Below are positions 33,924-46,366 of a stretch of DNA of 64,000 nt, one piece after another (the stretch's first letter is position 1; every line of letters begins with the position of its first letter). Where the stretch lies: NCBI GenBank assembly GCA_037576215.1, contig JBANDB010000003.1, forward strand, positions 3,844,001-3,908,000, read 5' to 3'. The DNA comes from Armillaria gallica (lineage: Eukaryota; Basidiomycota; Agaricomycetes; Agaricales; Physalacriaceae). A program made the translations under genes and the position numbers. The notes beneath the pieces were generated by a model, which worked only from the letters and a program-made list of their open reading frames with translations, had not been told where the DNA came from and searched no databases.

Positions 33924-36471
33924 GTCTAGAGCTCGAATGAATAATGAGGAATAGATTTGTACTGAATGGCCAGTCGCAGCCGTGCGGTGATTCGAAAAGA
34001 GCGAAAAAAAGGAAGGACACCTGGAGAGAGAGCGTAGACAGGGAATACGGAGAAATTGTAGGATACTTTTTGGATTTGCAAGTCTTTTTGTACTCCCTAG
34101 GTGTCCACAAAGCCATCGTTAAGGTACGCTCGCTGGGCGGGAGCCATAGGGCCCCGCAGAAATTTTGGGAGACGCGTTCATTCCTGAGCTTTTCTTTGGA
34201 AAATTGAATTCCTATCTTTGGAAACGCGACGAGATAGTGCCATAGTAACATTTGTGATATCACCAACGGCGCCTTCCTTTCGCAACCCGTATGTGTTCGT
34301 GCCTTGTCGAGACGTGAAGAACGGAGATGGCTGCGAGAAATTCCCGGTCCTGTGTTCTCTCTATTCCAAGAGTTTGAGATACATTCGAGCCGGGGTTCTT
34401 GTAGGGATTACTTACGTGTATGCTTATTGTCACGGGAATATCGTAGTCTATAAGGCTGTAGATTACGTAGTTAGTTCTTTGTCGCGTTTGCCGTTTTTTC
34501 TACTCACTTTCCTTGAGTCCAGCCCCGCGATTCTAACAGAATTGTTGTCAAGCTTTCAAGCCTGGTAAGCAAGCAATAGCTTAGTAGAGTGGAAGGGGAG
34601 CCGCTAGTTGCCGACGAAATGGGACACATCCACGTGTCCATGCCGATCTTCCTGATAGGACGCGCGTCGCCGATTTGAATTCCCAGCTCCCGCCCCGTTT
34701 CCTAGTCCCAATTTGTGCGCTATATTCGCTGATGCTTCTGTTAGTACTTCTGGAGATGTCCCGACCCTGGTATTTTCTTTTCCGATCTCAGGGCCAATTC
34801 GGAGTTCATTAACGCTTTGATGAGACTTGGGCTACTAAACGCTTGCCGTACGGGCCGGGGACTCGTAGGCTAGCGGTGCCTCAGTTTGCTTCAAGCGGAA
34901 TACTCAATCCCCAATGTTTTGCCTATCTGCTTTGCGTTATAGCTAAGCGAGGTGCTGTGTTGATATGTCAGACGCTTGATGACTACTTATCAGCCGTAAT
35001 TAGAGTCAATTGACGCCTCCAAAAATACCCTCGAAGTATACAACCGGGAATTATCATACCTTACCTGGGTTTAATGACGGCCTCTCTCCAATGCAAACCT
35101 CAACCGAGGCGCTCCGCGATCTGAAGATACGGACATACATGGACAGTTTCACCGGAGTTTTCTCTCTTCGATCAAGGCTCTGTCGGATCGTCAACTGGAT
35201 GTTTGGGTCTATTCTCGTTTCCGGACACACGCGTAACGGCTTTTGGAATGGCTATGCTCGCCTCATCATACCAAATTGAGGGTTTTCCTGTGCTACTTTC
35301 TCCACGAGCTTCCATAGGCCAGAACCAAGGCATTGTGATTTCGCCGTAGTGACCTCGCGATTTACCATGGTGTTCCACACGCTCTCCTCGTGTTTTGTGA
35401 AGCATCATTCAATCGGAAAGAGATCTTGTACATGATTGTTCGACTCGCGTGCACCCACGGTTCATCACTGCATTGACTGGTGATGGTGTTGTTACTACTA
35501 CATTTGGGTCCTTCTTGTTGGACGAATCTCTGTATGCTTCCGGTTCCGTGAAAACGAACAGATGGAAGCCTAAGGAAATGAATGGGTTTGCACATGTGAT
35601 TGACACCGTGGTGGGAAGGTAGCTTTTCATTCGACGAGGTGGCCCCAACGAATCGTCGTGTGATGGGTTCATAGTACATACTATGGCGGGGTTGCAATGC
35701 GGCCCTATAAACTCGTCACTGCGATAACCTGAGTCCTGTTTCACGATAAGAACAGCTGGATACTATAGATCTCAGATGCCAGATAAGGAAGAACTTGCAG
35801 ATGCCAGAGATGAAGTGTGCGAATGCCGAGTTTAAGAAGAAGTAAGAAGTCAACACCTGAACTCTGTCCAGACCAGCCTACCGATTCGGATTGTTCGATG
35901 CAGACAGCGGTCAGCAAGTTTTTTTTTTTGGCGAATTACAAACCTAAGACAATACTGTGAGAAAAGTCGGTGAATTATCCAAAGTAAGAGCGACCAAGGG
36001 GCAACTGAATAAAGCTTAAATGCGGGGTAAAGTCCATGTGATGCGGGGTAGCGCGTAATACAGAAACTTCCGCACCAAGAATGGATATCCCACCGCGTCG
36101 GCTAAGTCCACTGATCTAGAACCCGGGTAATGACCCTGTCGCACGGCTGTCGTAAGAAAATCCTCAGCTTTCGAGGGTTTCCTGGGAAGTTAGATGGTGA
36201 TTGATCTGCCGGGCCTCGCATGGGCCTCGACTTCATACCCAATTCATACCCAGGAAAGCAGAAATCCCGCTGTAGGTCCAGGATCGAGAACTAAATGGAT
36301 GAGCCAAGGCAGTGGTGCTTGTAAAAATAGGAAGCGCCAAACACGTGATGAATTAAATCGGGATCTGCTAAATGAATACAAAAGGTCGTCTGACTCCATC
36401 GCGTCTTGCTTACTTCCCACCACCACCCTTTCCCCTGTCTCTGTACTGTCTCCTACCTTCCCTGCTCAGCA
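33924..36471. other. 2.5-kb divergent intergenic region
   Basis: Lies between the starts of the LPMO-like gene (-) and the gene at 36472 (+). Frames at 34218-34568 and 35010-35744 have no recognisable domain. A T-run occurs near 35919-35929. No repeat structure or RNA gene recognised. Confidence 0.4.
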
Positions 36472-37231
36472 ATGTCTTCCAACGTTAATTCTACTGATTC
36501 CACCGTGCATTCCAAGCCAATCCCCATCATGACTCGTCGGGGTCGCTCAGCGTCGGTGTCTTCCTCGTCGTCGGGCTCGTCGAACTCGCCCACCGAGATA
36601 CCGACTCCAATTTCCACCTCCACGAGCCCAGTCCGTATTGGCCCTGTGTCACCAGGAAGCTCTCCAATACTCTCGTACTTCTTCTCCCAATCTCCTACCA
36701 AAGCGCCGCCCGGTTCGGCATCCACGTACCCGTTCAGAAAATTCGGACCTGCGCCGGTTTTCGAAGGTATGTTAACGTATTTCGGCCCACGGCGCTCCAC
36801 TAATTTCTTACCCGCAGAAGATGAGGATAAGGAGATACCCGTCGCAGCGCATGCTCGACGAGCAAGCACTGCTGTAGCAGGTCGCTTTGCGCAGCCACAG
36901 CTTAGCATGCCTGAGCCTCACGCAGAGCGCGGCACAGGTCTTTTACGCAGGCTCTCGATGAGCAGCACCTTCGCCAAGGTTGGTTCCTTCTGTTGTGATA
37001 TTATCAATCGCTAACTCATTGATCTCGCAGCCCTCAGACATGAGGTCTCGGTCGCCGCCCAATGCACCGCCCAACTCCGCTGTTAGCCCCACTGAGGGCA
37101 AACAGCTTCCGTTCGTTCGAGACAGCCGACCCCGTCGCTCCGCCACCATCAGTGTAGATGCTAAGCCGCGCAGGGCTCCATCACCTATGGGAGAACGTAT
37201 TCTCAAGGGCCATTTCGACGGCTTCAACTAA
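36472..37231 (+). CDS. Small Ser/Pro-rich protein, function unknown
   Basis: Three exons (36472-36766, 36818-36978, 37031-37231) encode 218 residues. The sequence is low-complexity and basic, with TRRGRSASVSSSSSGSSN near the N-terminus and a better-defined block SPILSYFFSQSPTK, FRKFGPAPVFE and HARRAS. Several RRxS and RRAS sites look like PKA/AGC kinase targets. The C-terminus is RILKGHFDGFN. No signal peptide, membrane span or catalytic motif is present. The model rests on consistent phases, three-base divisibility and standard GT-AG borders; I believe similar proteins are widespread in Agaricomycetes but cannot name one. It converges on CTF8. Confidence 0.7.
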
Positions 37232-37853
37232 TTTTTCTTCTGTGCTCTCATCACTGCTTTCGTCGCTGGCTCTCACTACGATCTCTTTCACCACTGTCAC
37301 TCCAGTTCGCATTCCCTCCACAGCATGATACCTGCAATCGCTGTGGGTTGTACTACTTTAAGCATTGACAGCCCAATGGCAATCACCGAAAACGAGACAT
37401 TTTGTATGCATGGGCCTAAATGTGTTCTAAGCACCAGTCATCATCAATGTATAATATCCCCGGTCATCTCTCCCGTCGTCTGTTCTTGGTACCATCCATT
37501 CCATTCTCACCATCCTCCATAATCGTCGATATCCGCCGGCGGTAAAAGACCATAATCTGCGGCATCTCGCCACATCATTTTGCATCTCTGTCGTGCCGTG
37601 CTGTCTTTTAAGCGGCCGTATTTCCGTGTGTTACGGTCAGTGCAATCATCTATATTCATTTCTTCTACTCATTTTCCGTCTGCAGGCATATCTTGGAACT
37701 CTGTAAAATTCGAACACATCGTAATCCCAATTTGTTTTTTTTGTAATATTAGTCTGCCTCCCTTTCAATCTCTTTGTTTACTTTCTCTGTTTTCGCAAGT
37801 AAAAAATCTGGTCAAATTAGATGAACTATAGAGAACGATACATGTACTAGAAT
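37232..37853. other. Convergent intergenic region
   Basis: T-rich DNA between the small Ser/Pro-rich gene and CTF8, probably both 3' UTRs. No gene recognised. Confidence 0.4.
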
Positions 37854-38323
37854 TCAACTCGGTCGCCCAACAATTGGCATGGGCCGTTTCGAAAATACAA
37901 TCTTCCTTTTGACAATAGCGATGGCGCGCCAAGAAGTGCTACCCCTATTCGTATCTTCGTCGCAGGCCATAGCATCATCTTCACTGTTCTGAATATATGA
38001 AGACTTTTGTATTACAGCGATGGCTTTGGGAAGAGTAACAATCTTTCCTTCGAGGTGATGATGACCGATACGTAAAGTAGGCTTTTTCTGCTGAATTTAT
38101 AAGGGTGTGTGATGTTGACCACGTATGCAACACGCACCATTGCCTCATCAATCGATAGTTTCCCGACCAAATTTCCATTGCGCTCACTTTCATGGCTGCT
38201 CTCCACGTCGAGCGCACCCTGCAGCTCAATCAAGACAGTCTCGTCATGAGACACCTTCGCAAAGGCAGGTGGCAGTTTCCGATTAGACGTAGAGGGAACA
38301 GGGATGTCAATCGGTATCAGCAT
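37854..38323 (-). CDS. CTF8: Chromosome transmission fidelity protein 8
   Basis: Small subunit of the alternative clamp loader Ctf18-Dcc1-Ctf8-RFC, which loads PCNA and supports sister-chromatid cohesion. Two exons (38323-38138, 38087-37854) encode 139 residues, a normal Ctf8 length. Recognition rests on LPPAFAKVSHDETVLIELQG near the N-terminus, then VGKLSIDEAM spliced to KKPTLRIGHHHLEGKIVTLP and the C-terminal strand IVKRKIVFSKRPMPIVG. Start at MLIPIDIPVP, the usual Ctf8 opening. The gene is on the same strand as ATG15 and 234 nt downstream of it, so its promoter must lie in that short gap or inside the ATG15 3' end. Confidence 0.9.
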
Positions 38324-38557
38324 CGTAGTGGAGAGATCTTTGGTTCGAGCGCGTTGCTGACGCGTTATTTGGCCGTGTATGGCAAACAAAATAGCACCGC
38401 CACTTAGCGGCTTCGCAACGAAGTCGCAGGAAGATAAGTAACTTAACTACAATAATGTATTAATCAAGGTTCCAGGCGCGTATAAAGTACAACATGCTGA
38501 TCTATATCATCGCATTGCAATCATGTTAGGTTCTAGGGCTTGACAGCTTGCCCTCGA

Positions 38558-40050
38558 TTAGCCAAAGTTTCCATATTCCCAACTGTAACATTCCTGACAC
38601 ATGGAGGACTCAGTAGAGTTACGGAGCATGATATTGCACATGCTTACCACACAATCCTCTTCTGGAGCAGCTTCAGGCACTTGTCGTCCCATATCAACGC
38701 TTGGAGGCCAAGGATCTGTAAGAATCTTCTCAATCACGGTGACAATACCATGTGTTCGTATATCGACACCCCATGAAAGGTTCGAGACTGTATCATAGAC
38801 AATGGATTCGCCTAGATGGCATCTGGAGGTGATGGTCGGATTCAGAAGGGCGTATTCAAAGAAGAATACTAACCTAGACTCCATGGCGTATCCACCGATG
38901 GCACAAGACGACAGAATGCCGTTGCATGTTCCCATTGCAATGGGATCGGCTGTGTGGTAAATGTGCGTAATGTGCTGCGTGGAAGGCTAGGCACTAATAG
39001 AGCAACTTGGTCGCGGAGAGGTAGCGAAGCCACGTACCGGTGATGGGAGATGAAGTCGAGACGCGGCCATTTTCTCTCCTGGGGCTTCAAATGCGATAAC
39101 TGGGGCACCGAAAGTGACTCCGACCAGACTCGCTAAAGCCCCACCCAAAGAATGTCCGATGATCCAGATGTTTGAATCCGGGTACATGTACGAGAGGTTA
39201 TTGTACAGGTTCTAGACAGTCGGGATGAGGTGAGTTTGCGGCGCGTACTGGAGACTTACTATCCCAACGGGGTAGAAGAGGCTCTCCTCTATGAGCGCTT
39301 CCTCGACGCAGTCCTGATCACATTTCCATCCCCCGCGATAGCATCCGCAGACGGTAGTCCACGTCCAATCGACCCGAGCACAGCAACAGCTAAACAGTAG
39401 GTTGTCATTCAGCTTGTCCTTCTTCACGGTCGGGCCTCCTCCGCCAAAAACACCGGCAGAGGTTCCCTTGATGGATAGCACGACGGTCTCGTTATCAGGT
39501 GTCGCAAAGACATGACCTCTGAAGCCGTCATCGTCGGGCTCCCAGCCAACTGGATAAGACTGCGGAAGATTAGTTCTTTTCCAAGGGAGATTATGAGGAT
39601 ACATACGACTGTCCAGTTCATGCCTAGATCGTACCACGAGCCCTCGTCGGGTACGACGTAAGCATTGTTGGCCATTTTAGCCAACGCAAGCAGGGTCTCT
39701 CGGTCCTCGACGTCCGGCGCGAGAACCTTATCTTCTTCCCAATCCAGGCTTTCACTTTGCCCAAACTTCATTGAACGCACGCGAGCCTGAGAAAATGCAT
39801 CAAAGCCGGGAGGCCTGAACGCTTTGACTTTCCGTGTCGCTAGATCGTACGAGTTGCCGCTGTAAGGGAGCAGAGAATCGGTATCCGTATTCGATGCAAC
39901 GTCGGCAAAGGCGACCCTAGCTGAAGACGAGACTGCGTGGACGTGGCGAAGCTGAAACTGCAGAGGTCGTGATGGCGCAGGTGGGACGTTGGTGTTGGTG
40001 AGAACGTTGAGCAACGGGACGAGGAAGCTCGCCAGGGATGTTGGTAACAT
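38558..40050 (-). CDS. ATG15: Autophagy-related phospholipase/lipase ATG15
   Basis: Vacuolar lipase that breaks open autophagic and multivesicular bodies. Six exons (40050-39610, 39559-39260, 39211-39038, 38986-38874, 38822-38648, 38593-38558) encode 412 residues. The first in-frame ATG gives MLPTSLASFLVPLLNVL, a hydrophobic N-terminal anchor expected for this single-span protein; frame upstream of it has no ATG. Class-3 lipase motifs: catalytic Ser in IIGHSLGGALAS, then VTFGAPVIAFEAPGEK, the catalytic Asp region HTADPIAMGTCNG, and CHLGESIVYDTV. ATG15-typical Cys pairs occur around CCCARVDWTW, CGCYRGGWKCD and the end ECYSWEYGNF. For the last intron I use the acceptor before 38593, which restores DC-x-ECYSWE. 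Complete and apparently functional. Confidence 0.95.
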
Positions 40051-40454
40051 GTAAGCATAACACAGTAGGCCGATATGGTCGTCAGTCGATGGTGGTGGGG
40101 GACCCAAGCCAACCAAAGTTGTCACGGGCCGCCGCCGGTTAGCTCCTGTCTTTGGCCGGCTAGACTCTTAGCGTTCGACTCGTGTTCTACGTTCGACTTT
40201 AACACGACAAGCTTTACTTCCTGCGTCTGATTCACAAAGGTCTCCCTCCACATGTCGCATTGGGCTTGAAAAGCTTCCGATGTTCAAGAATCATTAATCA
40301 ACAGTTGAGGTCGGAAATGAATACGTATACAGATAGTATATATACAAGAGGAAGCACACGGAAAGCATGCTTGTACACTAGACAACTAGACAAAATGTCA
40401 TGCTACAAGTATAGATCGATGAGCATACCTGGCGTATGCTTCGTTTTAGAGTCC
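40051..40454. other. Intergenic region
   Basis: ATG15 promoter side and the 3' region of the first TPR gene. Nothing else recognised. Confidence 0.4.
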
Positions 40455-42666
40455 CTAGGGACTGACACAATCATCTAAAGATACCTTTCCTTTGGCAACC
40501 ATATCCCGGAGGTCGGTCTCTGTCTTGATCATGCTTTCACAGAGCTCAATGGCTCCGCCCTTACTCATCTGAGAGTATGACCAAATTTTTTTCACCTCAG
40601 GTAACGATTTCCGCAGCTTCTCCATCGCTTCCAGTTGAACACGAACAGGAGTACCGCAACCCCACATAGCCTGAATGGCACAATGCATGAACCCTATCAG
40701 AAAGACACGATTAGCGATTGTGTGACCTTCGAAATTACTTAACCTCACAACTGTAGCACTCGTCGTCTGGTGGGAAGCATTCAGCCGCGGCAAGATATGC
40801 ATGTCCAGCAGCGCTATACGACTTGATTGCTTTACCCGCATCCCTGGAAGCCTGGGAGTTTCCCATTTTATTGTAGTAGAATCCTTTCATCCTGTAGGGC
40901 CGTCAGGAAAAGGAGCGGAAAACAACAACAACAAAAGAGTTACGCAAGAGCATGTCCTTTACAATAATCATAATACGCAAGCTTGAATCCCGGATCGGTA
41001 GTCCGCAGTGATTCAGGAGGTGGATTTTCATCGACTTCACGTATGAGATCATTGGATTGCTTTATCAGTTCTTCCAGGTACTGTTCGTTACCAGTAGGGT
41101 TTTTAGCGTACGTCTAACAGTGGAATGAGTCAGCATATATACTGGGTATGGTCCAGCAGACACACCTCCATTAGTGCATGGAGATGCATGTTCCGAACCC
41201 CGCGCACGAAGGTCAAGTCAAACACGGTGCCACGCTCCTCCCTAAAACAATTGACTCAGCGGTCTGTTTATAACAGCAAGGGACACACCTGGGAACATCA
41301 CGGAAGACCTTACGACCCCATTCTAAGATGTCGAGAACGGTATTTAGAAATTCTAGCTCGAGGCTGTGAAGACCTCTAATGCTGCCTTCCATAAATGCCC
41401 TCATGATCAGACAGCTACATGGAAAGAAGTTAGCGCTGAGACTTCCATCTAAGATCCACTTACCGAATTGTGATACTGATTGCAGGGCGGACTTTGCTCC
41501 ATCCACTTGTCTGCAGCCGCGCTTGCACTTCTTTCTTCATTTGAGCGGGACCTGCGTCAGTCCATGCTTCCGCTCCGTTACTTATGACTTCATGCTGTAC
41601 TACAGAGGAGAATGAAGCGGTCGAACTAGCAATTGTAGGAAAGATGAAGTTTACCTTGCAGGTTATACATGGAAACAAACTGGGGGTCTGATATATGGAA
41701 GGCTCTATTATCTGAGAGGATGGCATTACTAATGGAAGCAATGACCTAAAACATAAGTCAGTACTTAAGTATGTGTGAGCCCGAAGGAGAAACACGCACG
41801 TTCAAGTGTCCAATCAAGGCTGCGCCAACTTTTGTCGTGTTTTTCATCTTGCTGACGCCGTCGGTAAACACCTACGGTATACATGAGGAGGCATTCATAT
41901 CAAAGGGGTCGCCCACAAACCTGGGCAGCAGTAGAAATGACCCAAGCCTAATGAAAAGTCAGCTACAGTTTTTCAAGACGAAGATGAACTGACACTGCTG
42001 TCATATTTTCCTTCTAAAGCCAACCGTGGGAGGAGAGCCATCGCAGCAACCCAAGGAAGTTGGGAGGCTTCGCGGGCTGGCAACGCGAAGGCTCGATTCG
42101 GTTGAGCGAGTAATTTTTGCAGAGCTACTTGGGAAGTGTTGAGACCAGCCTGGTACTGCTTACGCTGCTTTTTTTCAGCGTCCGACAGATTTTCCGTGGG
42201 AAGGGCATCTAGCGCTTTTTGCCAGTCTTTGACGCTTTGCCAATACTCCGTAAGCATCTATCTCAGGATGTTAGGGAACAAGAAAAGGCTGAACAGGACC
42301 CGCGCACGTCGTGAGCAGTAGCCAGTCGAGCATAGGCTTTTGCATACTTTGGATCGATGGTAATAGCCTAGGGACAAAGTTACTACACGACGAACGCGTG
42401 TCAAAGTTAAGTGTTCACTTGTCTGGCATCGCTAGCCGCGTTGAGATATCTAAATGACATTCAGTTGATACTTGCTCTCATTCTACGCGTTAAAGAGTCA
42501 CCCACTCTTTGGTATTCAGATAGCACGCCGCTCGGTTCGCGTACAAGACTGCATTGTCCTCATCTGCCGCAATCGCTGCAGTATACTTGAGGATTGCGCC
42601 GGAATATTTCTTTTGGGAAAACAGTTTGTTCCCCTCGTCTTTGAGCTGAGCAGCAGTTGAGGACAT
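40455..42666 (-). CDS. TPR protein, paralogue 1
   Basis: Thirteen exons, beginning 42666-42506, 42449-42419, 42367-42308, 42257-41994 and 41947-41921 and ending 41113-40944, 40891-40749, 40693-40455, encode 531 residues with consistent phases. Residues about 5-110 contain tandem TPR units of the Sti1/TTC type (KDEGNKLFSQKKYSGAILKY, NAVLYANRAACYL, DPKYAKAYARLATAH), a fold that binds peptide partners such as chaperone tails. The remaining 400 residues are helical-looking with no domain I can name; landmarks are LDILEWGRKVF, FVRGVRNMHLHALME and KSYSAAGHAYLAAAECFPPDDECY. No signal peptide or membrane span. Its closest visible relative is the gene at 46367, on the other side of a P450. Probably cytosolic; function unknown. 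Confidence 0.85.
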
Positions 42667-43891
42667 TGTATGTAAGTAAAAGAACGGTTGGCATGTTGGT
42701 ACGTATTTATAATTTAATCGGCAAATAATCGGTTTGTTTGGACACTGTGAGACGTATCGAAGACAAAGTGACGTGTTCGGTTGACTACTGCTGGCGGATT
42801 CGAATCAGCGTAGGCCAGCGGAACCTTGGAAAGAGGGAGAGGCTACCAGGTATCCAGAACCAAGGCCAGTATCTTTGCCTGAAATATTTCGGACGTTCAT
42901 CGGTTCAGATCTGAATGTCGGACATAACGGGCCAGGCCTGCCCTAAACCGGGCTTTCCGTTTTGGGCGGCGTCTTCCTCACTTCTCTTCCACCATCTCTA
43001 GCCCTTTTCCAGTGCTGAGAGCTCGTCGCGAGGACGCCTCCCAGTGGCGCTCTGCCTGGACATCAATTGGAAAACTTCGTCTGGACTCGTATAATTCACT
43101 TTGCCACAATGGGTGTAGAACGGCCAACAGACGTCACGATATCAATGAAAAGTTCTTATCTCAGGGAAACATGGCAGCAGTGAGTATACACCAAGTTAAA
43201 TTAACTCCTCGTGTGATGGAATTTACTTCAGAGTTCCGTCATTTGAATGTCGATTACGACTCTGAAGACGAATGCTTTTCACTGGATATCAAATCTAATC
43301 GGCCGCCCCCATGAACTTTCTCGAGTACAGACAGTCATATATTTCTGACAGCAGGCAAGACAACAGGCTCAGGGTCATCCCAATCACTGGTTTGTCTACG
43401 AATTGGTCGATACGCAGATATGCCTTAGGCGCCGTATTCGACGAATCACGCGGATGTCGCTGTAAAGTCTTTTACTTCAGCAACGTAAGATGGGATATGA
43501 AACTTGCAGAGTCGAGCCCACTTCTCAGAGCGCTTGGCGAGAATTCGGACGTCACCATGGCCAGAGTTACAGCGGCGGCTATGCAATTTAACTTGCCCAC
43601 CCGATTTTCAGGGCATATAGTGAGCGACTGATTTGTTAATCCCTCTACTCCTTAAAGTTTTAATTGGTATTTATAGCGCTGCCGTAGATCATAACGCGAA
43701 GAAAACTGCCAATCATTTTCCAGGTCTGCCGCTGCTTCTAGCCAGATTGTCGGAGATCGTCTAATGCGGAACGCATTGCATGTTGCGCCCCATATCCGTT
43801 TTAGATCTACGCTGCTCCCGAGTCGGCGTCACATCTGTCTTTTTATGAGGCCGTTCTGCAATCCTTTCCTTCATTCCACTATCACCTCTCC
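42667..43891. other. Divergent intergenic region between TPR gene 1 and P450
   Basis: Contains both promoters. Open frames at 43012-43631 have no domain and no good splice links, so no gene is called. Confidence 0.45.
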
Positions 43892-46077
43892 ATGTCTTTG
43901 TTTGCTCTTCAAGGATTGACTCCTTCATTTGATTTCGCTGGCGTCTCAAGTGCTGCTGCAGCAATCGGAGCAGTGAGTTCTGGTCGTGTATTCATGTGTT
44001 ATGTATCTAACGGTATTCTCATTGTCAGGCGACTACATTGTATCTCAATCGTCATGAGTACCGCGGAGACACTGCAGTGGTTGTTTGTGCTTTGGCCTGG
44101 GCGTCGGTTTTTGGCACAGGTGTCTTCAAGGGGTTCAGTATCAACCAATCCTTAGGGATAGCAACTGGTGGAGTCGCGTCGTTCTTGGGAACTATGATTC
44201 TCATTGCTGTCGCTTATCGCCTATCACCTCTGCATCCGCTTTGGCGCTTCCCTGGTCCCTTCCTCAACAAAATCACGTCGTTGAAGGCCATGCACATGGT
44301 GTCTACCGGTCATCGTTACACGATTATCAAAGGGCTTCATGAGAAGTATGGCAAATTTGTTCGAACCGGTGTGTTTTACTACCTTTCCTCCATCTGCAGA
44401 AAATAATGGTGATTAGGTCCCAACACACTCTCTATTGCATCTGTTGAAGCGGTGCACCCCATCTACACCACCGCACAGAGCATGGATAAGAGCATGGCGT
44501 ACCGTCCTGGACGTGCACCAGTTGGAGGATTATTCTTCACCCCCGAAAGAGATATTCACAACATCCGCCGAAAAGCGTGGGCCGGTGCCTTCAGTGCCAA
44601 ATCGTATGTTCTCTTCTCACCTTTCTTTTCTTCTCCATAGTGATTCGAACGTTTTTAGACTTGTCAAGCTTCTTGCCGTCGTTGATAAGCGCACGAAGCA
44701 AATGATCAAGGTCATGGACAAACGTCGTGATGCTGATGGTGTGATTGACATGTCTGAGATCATCCGTCATTGGGCATATGATTTGATGGTAAGGAAATGA
44801 TCCAGCTGGTACAGTTTTCTTTTGCTAACGATATCGTTAGGCTGAGATGACTTTTGGTGCCACCAGTGACGTCGTGAGTGATAGCGGTTTCATTTACCTA
44901 AATAGTATGGCTACAAAACGATTCAGGAACTGATGGCTAATGGTGACCCGGAGAATGTCTCTGAGAACGCCCAAAACGCCACAGTGGTTTTCGAAGTGTG
45001 AGCCCCCTCCGCGTGATGTTTTTTGAATATACCCTAATCGTTCCTCTACAGACTTGGTGAAGCACCTTCCATCTTCGACATTGCATGGAACTTGCCTGCT
45101 TCGGACGAATTCCATGTCCTGGAGAAGACCGCCACAAAGCTTATGGATGTTAGGAAGCACATAACTGGCGATGATATTGCGTCGTACCTGGTACGGCACA
45201 TCTTCGGGGTTATGATATGGATTCTTATACTATGTTTCAGCTAGGTGAGAAGGGTGGTGAGCGTCTTGGCGATGAGGACCTCAACATCGACTCTGCATTT
45301 GCCATTGCTGCCGGTACGTACATAGAATGTCGTAAGAGTGGATATCCTCTGATACATCTTCTGTTAGGGTCTGACACTACAGGCGGAACCCTTACGATCC
45401 TTCTCTTCTACCTCCTCCGTGACCGTGCTGTCTACAAGAAACTTCGTGATGAACTCGATGCTCACTTCCACAGCATCGATGAAATAGACGACCCCAAGGG
45501 CCTCCAAGAGCTCCCCTATCTCAATGGAGTCGTCTGGGAAGGTCTTCGCCTCGGTACTCCATTTGGTGGTCTCCCCCGTGTCGTCGGAGAGGGTGGATCT
45601 ATGATTGACGGCGAATTTATACCCGAGGACATCATTGTGGTAGGGTCCTCCCGTTACTTTCGCCACTTTGCATCTGAAAATGTCTGCAGTCTGTTCCGCC
45701 TTATACCCAGCAAACTAGCCCGCAGAACTTCTATCCCTTACCCATGGAATTCTTACCAGAAAGGTGGCAGCCTGAGGGTCTTGGTCCGGAGACAGTCACC
45801 AAGAAAAACGCGATGTTGTGTTTCTCCTATGGTTCGTTGCATTTTTACCTTTGAGGAAATGACACCCTCAAACGTATCTTCGACAGGTGCATTCAGTTGC
45901 CTTGGCAAAATATTCGCTACACAAGAACTGCACCTCACAGTGGCTAAACTCGTGCTGGCATATGACATGGAGCTTCCCAAGTCATTTGACCAGCAGAAGT
46001 TCCTGGACGGTGTACTGAATATGCGTACAACCCTCTTTGACTACTCACTCGCTATTACAGCTACAGCTCGCGACTAA
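43892..46077 (+). CDS. Cytochrome P450 monooxygenase
   Basis: Membrane-bound haem-thiolate monooxygenase. Eleven exons (43892-43972, 44029-44368, 44417-44603, 44659-44788, 44841-44873, 44927-44997, 45052-45190, 45241-45313, 45368-45639, 45690-45831, 45887-46077) encode 552 residues. Several hydrophobic N-terminal segments (about residues 1-95) anchor it in the ER, followed by LHPLWRFPGPF, the proline-rich hinge. The I-helix oxygen-binding motif is AAGSDTTGG, ExxR is EGLR, the PERF-like segment is LPERWQPEG, and the haem loop is FSYGAFSCLGK with the axial Cys. The arginine usual before that Cys is Phe, as in the GPF-x-CxGK loops common in fungi. It lies between two TPR paralogues on the opposite strand, 290 nt from the end of the second. 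Substrate unknown. Confidence 0.95.
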
Positions 46078-46366
46078 TTTAACTGGGAAGAGGACTCATC
46101 TAGAAGTATTTAATACGCTAATTGCTACGCATAGCATCGCCAATTGGAACATAGTACAGCATGCCATATAATATACAATAGTCATTCCATGAGTTCAATG
46201 TCGTTTGCAATCCCGCGTGACAATAGCATTCAAAAATTGGATACCTACATTGATTGTGATCGTAGTAGTACGACGTTCTGGTCACAAGGTGCCATACCTC
46301 GACTCAAATAGCAATAGGCTATACTTTGCTTTTGGTATACAATGAAAGTAGTCTCGCCGGCACCAC

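Noticed and set aside
40051..40125. Longer N-terminus for ATG15
   Set aside because: The extension would start at GTG; the first ATG at 40050 directly opens the expected hydrophobic anchor.
43012..43631. Two adjoining open frames upstream of the P450
   Set aside because: No motif and no splice-consistent join; treated as promoter region.
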